The notes: generated from the sequence alone by a model not told the origin. A DNA stretch of 8,818 nt from Cytophagales bacterium (GCA_020063545.1 JAGUUF010000309.1:1-8818), one strand, 5' to 3'; shown: positions 1 through 5,672, counted from the first letter of the stretch. Translations and numbers: made by a program.

Positions 1-68
1 ATGAACTGATTACCCTTATCAAAGAAGATGGTAACTGGATTGACCCGGAAACCATTGAACATTTTTGA
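1..68 (+). CDS. 3' end of an unidentified gene (5' end outside window)
   Basis: From base 3 the plus strand reads 21 sense codons (ending in GNWIDPETIEHF) and then TGA at 66-68. The fragment is hydrophilic and acidic, and its stop lies one base before the ATG of the next gene. That spacing is typical of the end of a real coding region in an operon. The fragment is too short to assign a family and I do not recognise it. It could also be chance open frame, but the tight junction argues for a gene co-transcribed with the small membrane protein that follows. Confidence 0.5.
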   Translation, partial: ELITLIKEDGNWIDPETIEHF

Positions 69-69
69 C

Positions 70-303
70 ATGACCAAAAATTCTGAGCAACATACTGATT
101 CGAAGCCAGCGCCAGCAAACCGCAGCAGGTTGCGCGAGTTTTTTCAGGTTAATGAAGTGTTCGGCTATTTTTTCCGGAAGAAGGACCCGTCCCGTCCGGG
201 AGGGTTTAACATCCGGGCCATGCACACCATTAATAAAATTGCCATTATTATGTTCCTGATATGCCTGTTGGTTATCCTGAAGCGTTATTTCTTCGGGTAT
301 TAA
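70..303 (+). CDS. Small single-pass membrane protein, DUF6728-like
   Basis: This is a 77-residue protein. I chose the ATG at 70 rather than the in-frame GTG/ATG-like positions from 28 on because 70 lies one base after the preceding stop codon and the extra upstream residues overlap that gene. Residues 1-22 are polar and probably disordered. Residues 24-50 form a basic aromatic stretch (FFQVNEVFGYFFRKKDP, then RPGGFNIR). Residues 56-70 are a single hydrophobic helix, followed by a short basic aromatic tail (KRYFFGY). The VFGYFFRKKDP...FN.R.MH.IN pattern resembles, from memory, the DUF6728 family of small Bacteroidota proteins of unknown function. The likely location is the inner membrane with the basic side in the cytoplasm. 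Translation is probably coupled to the upstream gene. The family assignment is moderate; the gene itself is well supported. Confidence 0.75.
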   Translation: MTKNSEQHTDSKPAPANRSRLREFFQVNEVFGYFFRKKDPSRPGGFNIRAMHTINKIAIIMFLICLLVILKRYFFGY

Positions 304-430
304 TTCTCCCTGATAGAAGTATTAAATCAGCAAATGCGGTCAAAAAAATTGATTATCAACAGGTTACATTTCGTAGTCCTGCGGGATTACTTCTGCTTAA
401 AATCCTTATTTTTGTTTGTTTAGCGCTATC
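304..430. other. Intergenic region between membrane protein and lipoprotein genes
   Basis: This is 127 bp of A+T-rich DNA without a convincing gene. It holds a 7-bp stem with a 4-base loop (373-379 with 384-390, one G-T pair) and a good match to the Bacteroidota -7 promoter element at 407-414. The stem has no following T-run, so I do not call it an intrinsic terminator. The frame open across 261-455 is a shadow with no recognisable protein. Confidence 0.5.
407..414 (+). promoter_or_regulatory. Candidate -7 promoter element of the lipoprotein gene
   Basis: The sequence TATTTTTG matches the Bacteroidota sigma-ABfr -7 consensus TAnnTTTG exactly. It lies 16 bp before the ATG at 431, which would give a short leader of about 10 nt. 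I do not find a clean TTG -33 element about 20 bp upstream, so the call rests on one box in an A+T-rich region. Confidence 0.3.
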
Positions 431-1360
431 ATGGCCAGGTTTTTTGTTGTCGTAGTTGCCTTATCCATGCTTTTCGGGTCGTGTACCCAAAAGATGGTTT
501 GCCCTGCCTACCAGAGCGCGTACATTTACGATAAGAATGAACTTCGAAAGAAATTCAGCTACTTCAACGAAGATTCAACACCTAAAATCTTAACAGCCAG
601 TAAAAACAAATACCTGGTTGCCGAGCCGATAACTTACAAGCGCAAACTGAACCAGATTAAGACCGTTCCGGCCAAGCCGGTGAAGCCGGTTGTTCCGGAT
701 TCGCTCACCATGGATGGCGAGGTTTCCAAAGAAGACCTGGAGAAGGCCGCACGTTCGGTTATTGATAGCACGTTTATTGTGGATACCAAACCGGCCGACA
801 GTGTTTCCACCGGCCCCGAAGTGTACGTGATAAGCAAGGATAGGGAAGTGCGGGTGTTAAAATACAATTACCCCGACAGCCTGAAGTTCGATCCCGTTAC
901 CGGAAGGTATATTCCTGAGAAGCCGAAATATTATATCAAGAATGTAGGCTTTAATACCGAGCAGGATAATTACATGTGGTACCTGCGCGAGGTACTGGTG
1001 CTGCCGGATGTGCGGCTTGCACAACAACAGGCCGAAGAAACTCAAAAGTCTTCTGCAAAAGCCAAAAAAGAGAAGAAGGGCATTGCAGGATTCTTCTCCA
1101 ACCTGTTTGGCAAAAAGAAAAAGAAACAGGCAACTGATTCAATACCACCGGCTAAGGTTATTTCAGAAGAGGATCAGTATAACCTGGATTTTAACGATTT
1201 GGATAACCCGCGACCGGACAGTGCACAGCGGACGGATGTAAACGTAGCGCAACCGGCAAAAAAGAAAAAAGGATTGTTCTCAAAGTTGAAGAAGGATAAA
1301 CCGGCCAAATCAGAACAGAAGTCGCCTGCAAAGAAAGAAGATGAAGGCGATGGCTTTTAA
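431..1360 (+). CDS. Lipoprotein with lysine-rich C-terminal half, function unknown
   Basis: The protein has 309 residues counted from the ATG at 431. A TTG at 416 would add five residues before the signal peptide and is less likely. Residues 1-17 are a hydrophobic signal peptide and Cys18 ends a lipobox-like LFGSC, so the mature protein is probably lipid-anchored. Cys24 is nearby. Residues 25-75 (AYQSAYIYDKNELRKKFSYF and following) and 131-195 (Tyr-rich, ending DNYMWYLREVLVLP) look like the folded, conserved parts. Between them lies a Pro/Val/Lys linker (78-91). The C-terminal third is low complexity, with two Lys-rich blocks that each flank a short amphipathic segment: residues 210-232 (GFFSNLFG) and 277-290 (GLFSKL). 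The protein ends acidic (EDEGDGF). I know no function for it; envelope location is inferred from the signal. It stands alone after an intergenic gap and converges on the SRAP gene. Confidence 0.85.
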   Translation: MARFFVVVVALSMLFGSCTQKMVCPAYQSAYIYDKNELRKKFSYFNEDSTPKILTASKNKYLVAEPITYKRKLNQIKTVPAKPVKPVVPDSLTMDGEVSKEDLEKAARSVIDSTFIVDTKPADSVSTGPEVYVISKDREVRVLKYNYPDSLKFDPVTGRYIPEKPKYYIKNVGFNTEQDNYMWYLREVLVLPDVRLAQQQAEETQKSSAKAKKEKKGIAGFFSNLFGKKKKKQATDSIPPAKVISEEDQYNLDFNDLDNPRPDSAQRTDVNVAQPAKKKKGLFSKLKKDKPAKSEQKSPAKKEDEGDGF

Positions 1361-1366
1361 GGGTAC

Positions 1367-2062
1367 TCAGTCAAACAACGTTAAGTTGCCGTGCTGGTCG
1401 GCAGGCGGTGTGGGAATAATCAGCGAAGGTGCATCAATACGGGTATCGAGTATGCGGGGCGATACCGTGTACATGTTCATCCGTGCGGCAGGGTAGGTAA
1501 GCAATTGGCCAAGTAAAACCACAGGGTCAGTTTCAGGCCCAAGCCATATTTGTTCGCTTTCGGCAGTGAGGATTACCGGCATCCTGTCGGTTACCGTTGC
1601 CACCAACTCGTTTGCGGCTGTTGTGATGAGGGTGAACGTGTGCAGCATGGTACCGTCTTCATCTTCAAACTCTTCCCAGAAGCCGGCCATCGAAAATACC
1701 GGTTGATCAGTAACCAGCCGGTGCGGTACAAAGGATTTTTTGCCAATCTTTTTCCAGCAATAAAATCCATCTGCAGGTACGATGCACCTGTTTTTGAACA
1801 GGGTTTTTTGCAGCATGGGCTTACCCAGCAGGTTTTCGAGTTTCAGGTTTACGATGCGTTCGCTTAGCGGTTTATTTCCGGCTGCTTTTGGCGGCCTGCC
1901 CCAATAGAACAGCGAAAGTCCTTGTGGAGATGATCCAGTAATTACCGGAAGCAGTTGTGTAGGATAAGCGTTGTACCGGGGCGTATAAAACTCCGGTATA
2001 TCCGCCCTGAAGCGTTCTTTCAATGCCGGTGCCGGTGCCGATATGCTGTAGCGTTCAATCAT
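1367..2062 (-). CDS. SRAP-family (YedK/HMCES-like) protein lacking catalytic residues
   Basis: This 231-residue protein has the usual SRAP length. Active members shield abasic sites in single-stranded DNA by forming a thiazolidine link through Cys2, helped by Asn75, Glu105 and His160 (E. coli YedK numbers). The fold signature is clear: RYNAYPTQLLPV (30-40), FYWGRPP (52-58), VNLKLE (71-76), CIVPADGFYCWKK (93-105), FTLITTAAN (143-151) and TDRMPVIL (158-165). However, Cys2 is Ile (the protein starts MIERYS where the family has MCGRYS), the Glu of DGFYEW is Cys102, and the His before DRMP is Thr158. Only the Asn is kept (Asn72). A stop codon lies two codons upstream of the ATG, so no alternative start restores Cys2. 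The gene is last in the operon and its ATG overlaps the end of the YheT gene by 8 nt. It may be a DNA-binding pseudo-enzyme or use altered chemistry. Family membership is secure; activity is not. Confidence 0.9.
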   Translation of the reverse strand: MIERYSISAPAPALKERFRADIPEFYTPRYNAYPTQLLPVITGSSPQGLSLFYWGRPPKAAGNKPLSERIVNLKLENLLGKPMLQKTLFKNRCIVPADGFYCWKKIGKKSFVPHRLVTDQPVFSMAGFWEEFEDEDGTMLHTFTLITTAANELVATVTDRMPVILTAESEQIWLGPETDPVVLLGQLLTYPAARMNMYTVSPRILDTRIDAPSLIIPTPPADQHGNLTLFD

Positions 2063-2993
2063 TGGTTAAAAAGGCAAGCGCCTGCCGTTCCGACCAATAT
2101 AAACCATTTGAACCAAATTCGGTGAACCCGACATGCCCTCCACGCTGGGTTGCCGCAAACCGCACAAACGGGTGTTGTCCGAGTTCTTCCACCGGAAAGC
2201 AATCCCTGCTCAGGAACGGGTCGTTCAGCGCATTGATGATTAAAGTGGGGATTTCAACATTATGCACTACCGAAATTGAACTGCAGCGGGTATAATAATC
2301 GAGTGCATTGTTAAACCCGTGCAGCGGCCCGGTAATCACATCATCAAATTCCATCAGTGTTTTTATTTTTTTTAGTCCGCGCGTGTCAAGTCCGGGCATC
2401 ATCCGGGCCTTTCGTTGCACCTTTTCTTTCAGGCTTTTCAGAAATCGGTTGGCGTAAATCCGGTTCGAAGGCTGTGAGATGGTGATACAGCTGGTGTGCA
2501 GGTTTAGCGGAACAGAGAAGACAACTGCTTTATGCAACGCGGCAGGGCGATTTCTGTTTTCGCCCAGGTATTTCAGCGAAAGGTTGCCGCCCAGGCTAAA
2601 CCCAACCAGGCTTATGGATTTGTACTGTTGATTTACGGCATGGGTAATTACCGTGTCGAGGTCATCGGTGGCACCGCTGTGGTAAAACCGGAGTTGCCGG
2701 TTCATTTCTTCGCTGCAACCCCGGTAGTTCCAGGCTAATACATCAAATCCGTTTAGGAAAAGTGCCCGGGCCATTCCTTTTACATAGGCGCGGCTGGTAT
2801 TGCCTTCCAGGCCGTGTGAAATGATAACCAGCTTATCGGATTGTTGCGTCAGCCAGTCAAGGTCCAGAAAGTCATTATCCGGTGTGGTAAGGCGTTCGCG
2901 CTGGTAGGGCTGCAGCGGTACGTGTCGGAACAGCGCAGGGTAAATAGTTTCCAGGTGACCGTTGAAGAGAAGAAGGGGAGGGGTGTAGTTCAA
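2055..2993 (-). CDS. YheT-family alpha/beta hydrolase
   Basis: This 312-residue protein has the typical length and layout of the YheT/ABHD1-3-like hydrolases (COG0429). Members are predicted esterases or lipases, and the natural substrate here is unknown. The N-terminal LLLFNGHLETIYPALFR (7-23) is a family hallmark. HGLEGNTSRAYV (60-71) contributes the oxyanion region. GFSLGGN (131-137) is the nucleophile elbow with Ser133. LNDPFL (256-261) supplies the likely acid Asp258, and GGHVGF (285-290) the catalytic His287. The triad is therefore complete. The protein has no signal peptide and is probably cytoplasmic. The start is TTG at 2991-2993: upstream in this frame there is only ATT before a stop at 3012-3014, and the first internal Met is residue 74, inside the conserved domain. 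The TTG lies in a heptamer repeat. The gene follows YfiT by 11 nt and overlaps SRAP by 8 nt, so it is in the same operon. Confidence 0.92.
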   Translation of the reverse strand: MNYTPPLLLFNGHLETIYPALFRHVPLQPYQRERLTTPDNDFLDLDWLTQQSDKLVIISHGLEGNTSRAYVKGMARALFLNGFDVLAWNYRGCSEEMNRQLRFYHSGATDDLDTVITHAVNQQYKSISLVGFSLGGNLSLKYLGENRNRPAALHKAVVFSVPLNLHTSCITISQPSNRIYANRFLKSLKEKVQRKARMMPGLDTRGLKKIKTLMEFDDVITGPLHGFNNALDYYTRCSSISVVHNVEIPTLIINALNDPFLSRDCFPVEELGQHPFVRFAATQRGGHVGFTEFGSNGLYWSERQALAFLTND

Positions 2994-3025
2994 GAATCTG
3001 GAATTTAGAATTCAGAATTCAGAAT
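2991..3025 (-). repeat. Five-unit imperfect heptamer repeat at the YfiT/YheT junction
   Basis: Read on the minus strand, the 35 bp are five consecutive 7-mers: ATTCTGA, ATTCTGA, ATTCTAA, ATTCCAG and ATTCTTG. The first two encode the last YfiT residues, the third contains the YfiT stop (TAA at 3005-3007), and the last contains the YheT TTG start (2991-2993). The whole stop-to-start junction therefore consists of repeat. Seven is not a multiple of three, so a gain or loss of one unit would shift the YfiT reading frame and move its stop. Confidence 0.8.
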
Positions 3026-3532
3026 CAGGTTAAGGTGCGCCAGGTGGTGTTCGCCATGCCAGGCATAGAGGGCAATCATCCGGTCAAGCGGTACGTGTTT
3101 GTTGGTTTCGGGGTGAAGAAAACTTTTCTGTAAATCAGATGGCTGAAGTTCGCGAAGAAGCAAAACCCATTTTTTATGGAGTGCCTCTAAAAGTTCAATT
3201 GAAATATGCGGGTCTGCGTTCACTTCCGGTGTTTCGGCCCAGGCTTTTTCGTTGTAGGCTTTTATCAGGGGTGTATCTTCGGTTAAGGTCCACTTGGTGC
3301 GGATGTAGGCATTCAGGTGGCTGTCGGCCAGGTGGTGAATTACCTGGCGGGCTGTCCAGCCGCCTTCCCGGTAAGGTTTATCAAGCAAAGAAGGTTGAAG
3401 CAGGTGGTATGCTGTTTCAATCTTTGCGGGCAGTTCTTCAATTTTTTGCAGGTTAGCGGCAGTTTCCTGCCCGGAATATGTTTCCCTGGCTTCAAATTTT
3501 CCGATAGGAAACCTGAGCGCGTGATCAGACAT
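3005..3532 (-). CDS. YfiT/DinB-family putative metal-dependent thiol transferase or hydrolase
   Basis: This 175-residue protein has the length and motifs of the YfiT branch of the DinB-like four-helix-bundle superfamily, often annotated as bacillithiol transferase or metal-dependent hydrolase. The N-terminal RFPIGKFE (7-14), YREGGWTARQVIHHLADSH (54-72), the LTEDTPLIKAY...WAE stretch (83-99) and WHGEHHLAH (158-166) follow the family closely. The metal-binding histidines are expected to be His67 in HHLADSH plus His159 and His163 in the C-terminal motif, all present. In Firmicutes the partner thiol is bacillithiol; whether this organism makes it cannot be seen here. The protein is cytoplasmic, with no signal peptide. 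The ATG overlaps the TerC stop by 8 nt (ATG at 3532-3530, TGA at 3527-3525), which suggests translational coupling. The last codons fall in a heptamer repeat. Confidence 0.9.
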   Translation of the reverse strand: MSDHALRFPIGKFEARETYSGQETAANLQKIEELPAKIETAYHLLQPSLLDKPYREGGWTARQVIHHLADSHLNAYIRTKWTLTEDTPLIKAYNEKAWAETPEVNADPHISIELLEALHKKWVLLLRELQPSDLQKSFLHPETNKHVPLDRMIALYAWHGEHHLAHLNLILNSEF

Positions 3533-4355
3533 TGGTTTTTTCGGGCTGTACGGCAGGTTCTTCCGTAAGGGCCTGCCTCTCTTCCGCTTCTTCCATTTTC
3601 CGTTTCTTGTCCCGTCTTCCGCGTACGCGGATGTTCACCATCTCAATCAGCAGCGAGAAGGCTACCGCAAAGTAGATGTAACCTTTCGGGATTTCGTATT
3701 CCAGCCCTTCCAGGAACAGCATAAAGCCGATTAAAATCAGGAAGCCAAGGGCAAGCACTTCCATTGACGGGTGGCGGTTGATGAACTCGCTGATCTTTCC
3801 GGAGAATACCATCATAATGCCGATGGAAATGATAACGGCAACAATCATAATGAGTACCTGGTTGGTTAACCCCACTGCGGTAAGGATGGAATCGAATGAA
3901 AAGATAATGTCGATCAGGATAATCTGGATGATGATGCCGGTAACATTTACCTTCGCTTTGCCCACGTTGATCACTTCATCTTCGCCTTCCATTTCGTGGT
4001 TAATTTCGCGTGTACTTTTGGCAATGAGGAAGAGGCCGCCAAAGCCGAGAATGAGGTCGCGACCGCTGAAACCGTGTTCGGTATTCACGTACTTGTGCAG
4101 AAAACCGGGTATAACATCGCCAACGGTAAACAGCGGTTCGGTAAAGGTGATTACCCAGGTAATGCCCAGCAGCAATACAATGCGCACCAGCATGGCCAGC
4201 AGCAGGCCCATGTTGCGGGTGCGGGCCCGGATTTCAACCGGCAGGCGGTTGGAAATAATGGAGATGAAAATGATGTTATCAATGCCGAGAACAACCTCGA
4301 AGAAGGTAAGCGTTAACAGGGCCAGCCATGTTTCGGCATGGAGAAAGATTTCCAT
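3525..4355 (-). CDS. TerC-family integral membrane protein (putative metal-ion exporter)
   Basis: This 276-residue protein is mostly hydrophobic, with about seven predicted membrane helices (roughly 9-34, 48-72, 98-113, 136-160, 166-185, 198-217 and 225-241). Characteristic TerC motifs are EVVLGIDNIIF (20-30) and IDIIFSFDSIL (148-158). Their acidic residues in the membrane (Glu20, Asp26, Asp149, Asp155) are the usual candidates for metal binding. The C-terminal tail from 242 is basic, then charged and rich in Glu, and is probably cytoplasmic. Characterised relatives (Bacillus MeeF/MeeY, E. coli Alx) act in manganese export or homeostasis, while the founding TerC belongs to tellurite resistance. 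No ter-cluster partners are seen here, so a metal-transport role is the better guess. It is the first gene of a four-gene operon and has a candidate promoter just upstream. No yybP-ykoY-type leader is visible in the roughly 115 bp upstream. Confidence 0.92.
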   Translation of the reverse strand: MEIFLHAETWLALLTLTFFEVVLGIDNIIFISIISNRLPVEIRARTRNMGLLLAMLVRIVLLLGITWVITFTEPLFTVGDVIPGFLHKYVNTEHGFSGRDLILGFGGLFLIAKSTREINHEMEGEDEVINVGKAKVNVTGIIIQIILIDIIFSFDSILTAVGLTNQVLIMIVAVIISIGIMMVFSGKISEFINRHPSMEVLALGFLILIGFMLFLEGLEYEIPKGYIYFAVAFSLLIEMVNIRVRGRRDKKRKMEEAEERQALTEEPAVQPEKTNV

Positions 4356-4374
4356 TGAGGGGTTGTTTGCGTGT

Positions 4375-4405
4375 TAAAAATAGGTGAAGGACGGCAATCG
4401 CGCAA
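4375..4405 (-). promoter_or_regulatory. Candidate promoter of the TerC-YfiT-YheT-SRAP operon
   Basis: On the minus strand a TTG (4405-4403) is followed after 20 nt by TATTTTTA (4382-4375). This fits the Bacteroidota pattern of TTG near -33 and TAnnTTTG near -7, with one mismatch in the last base. It places the transcription start near 4368, about 13 nt before the TerC ATG. That position is right for the operon, but the boxes are short and the call is by eye. Confidence 0.4.
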
Positions 4406-4470
4406 CGGTTTTGAGTTTCTTTTAAGGCATTGATTTTTAACAAGTTACATGTGGAGGCGTTACCTCGTTT

Positions 4471-5637
4471 CTAATCCACAGCCGGAAGGTGAGTCCAGGG
4501 TACTATGGTTGTATCGGATACTGTTTGTGTGCGCTCACCCGCATAAACAACCCATTGATGCAAGGTGTTTGGTTTTATAAGTTTTTGAAGCCACAGCAGG
4601 TTTTTGCGGAAGTCGGGATGGATGGTGCCCGTTGATTTGATTTCAAGGGCGGTAAGGGTATTTCCGGATTCGGTTATCAGGTCTATTTCATGGCCTGTGT
4701 TGTCGCGCATATAATAAAAGGAAGGTCGTTCGCCCTTATTTAACTTGTTTTTGCAGAGTTCGCTCAGTACCAGGTTTTCAAACAGGAATCCTTTGGCGTA
4801 ATGAAGCGCAACATCTTCGGGTGATTTTATACCCAGTAAAAAGCATACGAGCCCGGTATCATAAAAATAAAGTTTAGGAGCTTTGACAAGCCGCTTGCCA
4901 AAGTTTTTATGGAATTGAGGCAGGCGGTATATGATAAAACTGGTTTCCAGAACAGACAGCCATCGAATGGTTGTCTTTGAATCAATGCCGAGTTCATTGC
5001 CCAACAGGCTGTAATTAACCTGCTGTCCGGTACGGGAGGCACAAAGCACCAGAAAATTACGGAAGCGTTCCAGGTCGGTTACATTGATTAACTGACGGAC
5101 ATCCCGTTCCAGGTATGATTGGATGTAGAACGGGTAAAAGTCTTTGGGGGCTGTGTTTTGAGTTAATGGTGCAGGATATGATCCGGAGAATGCATAGTGT
5201 TCCCAGTTATTAATGGTTACGGATGAAGCCGATAATTCGCGAAAGGAGAGAGGCAACAAATGCAGGATGGCAGCGCGGCCGGCAAGGCTTTGCGAAATTT
5301 TTTCCATTAACAGGAAGTTTTGAGACCCGGAAAGTATAAACTGCCCGTTGCGTTTTTTTTCGTCAGCAAGTACCTGGATATACGAAAACAAGTGCGGGGC
5401 ATATTGCGCTTCATCAATGATTAAATCGGCAGTGCCCTGCTTTAGAAATGCCCGTGGATCGGTAAACGCCAGGCTGCGAAGTTCGGGATCCTCAAGGTTA
5501 CAGTAGGTGTGGTTCGGAAAAGCAGCCCGGGATAGCGTGGTTTTACCCGACTGCCGTGGGCCGGTAAGCGTAACCACCGGGTAATGCCCCGCAATATGGC
5601 GCAAATAGTTGCCTAACTCTCTGGTAATCATAGTCAT
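4471..5637 (-). CDS. AAA_14/DUF4143 ATPase with nuclease-like C-terminus
   Basis: This 388-residue protein has the usual length of the stand-alone AAA_14 plus DUF4143 family, which is widespread in Bacteroidota and archaea with no settled role. Visible motifs are Walker A GPRQSGKTT (26-34), Walker B LIIDEAQ (72-78), a sensor-like LSGSQN (102-107) and AGR with Arg121. The DUF4143 part runs from about residue 170 to the end and includes a winged-helix-like stretch (LLGNELGIDSKTTIRWLSVLE, roughly 211-231). Near the C-terminus, HEIDLI (316-321) followed by ALEIKST (330-336) resembles a PD-(D/E)xK nuclease core (Asp319, Glu332, Lys334). The protein has no signal peptide. The first ATG (5637) touches a perfect palindrome. 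A second in-frame ATG at 5631 gives MITRELG, the more usual family start, so the true protein may be 386 residues. Both neighbours are more than 75 bp away, so it is probably transcribed alone. Confidence 0.9.
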   Translation of the reverse strand: MTMITRELGNYLRHIAGHYPVVTLTGPRQSGKTTLSRAAFPNHTYCNLEDPELRSLAFTDPRAFLKQGTADLIIDEAQYAPHLFSYIQVLADEKKRNGQFILSGSQNFLLMEKISQSLAGRAAILHLLPLSFRELSASSVTINNWEHYAFSGSYPAPLTQNTAPKDFYPFYIQSYLERDVRQLINVTDLERFRNFLVLCASRTGQQVNYSLLGNELGIDSKTTIRWLSVLETSFIIYRLPQFHKNFGKRLVKAPKLYFYDTGLVCFLLGIKSPEDVALHYAKGFLFENLVLSELCKNKLNKGERPSFYYMRDNTGHEIDLITESGNTLTALEIKSTGTIHPDFRKNLLWLQKLIKPNTLHQWVVYAGERTQTVSDTTIVPWTHLPAVD

Positions 5638-5672
5638 TTACAGATTCGGAATCAGATTCCGAATCTGTAAAT
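5636..5672. repeat. Perfect 37-bp nested palindrome at the ATPase start codon
   Basis: Arms 5636-5653 and 5655-5672 are exact reverse complements around the single base A5654. The core is GATTC-g-GAATC-a-GATTC-c-GAATC (5643-5665), two 11-bp odd palindromes in tandem, flanked by ATTTACA and TGTAAAT. The left arm overlaps the first ATG of the ATPase gene (5637-5635). As RNA it could form a 17-bp stem with a 3-nt loop immediately before the second ATG at 5631. It overlaps a possible -7 box, so it could be an operator or a translation-controlling hairpin. The following bases contain no T-run on either strand, which argues against a canonical intrinsic terminator. Confidence 0.9.

Noticed and set aside
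373..390. Terminator hairpin after the small membrane protein gene
   Set aside because: The stem is 7 bp with one G-T pair and there is no T-run after it, so it is too weak to call.
416..430. TTG at 416 as start of the lipoprotein
   Set aside because: The ATG at 431 gives a normal short lipoprotein signal. The TTG version adds residues ahead of it and overlaps the candidate promoter region.
1550..1867. 105-residue plus-strand frame inside the SRAP gene
   Set aside because: It is a reverse-strand shadow of a clear SRAP coding region, with no start context or recognisable family.
2025..2042. Three GCCGGT-like hexamers near the SRAP start
   Set aside because: They encode an in-frame Ala-Pro repeat (residues 8-13) and a short in-frame hexamer run is unremarkable.
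3778..4377. 199-residue open frame on the plus strand
   Set aside because: It is antisense to the well-supported TerC gene. Its many Met and Ile residues are complements of TerC membrane-helix codons, and no domain is recognisable.
4356..4470. yybP-ykoY-type manganese riboswitch before TerC
   Set aside because: The leader predicted from the candidate promoter is only about 13 nt, and I see no matching conserved helices in the 115-bp gap. Only a 4-bp stem (4454-4457 with 4463-4466) is present.
5636..5672. Palindrome as intrinsic terminator of the T9SS gene
   Set aside because: No T-run follows the stem on the minus strand, where it is followed by the ATPase coding sequence, and the stem is only moderately G+C-rich. 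Some role in ending transcription cannot be excluded.
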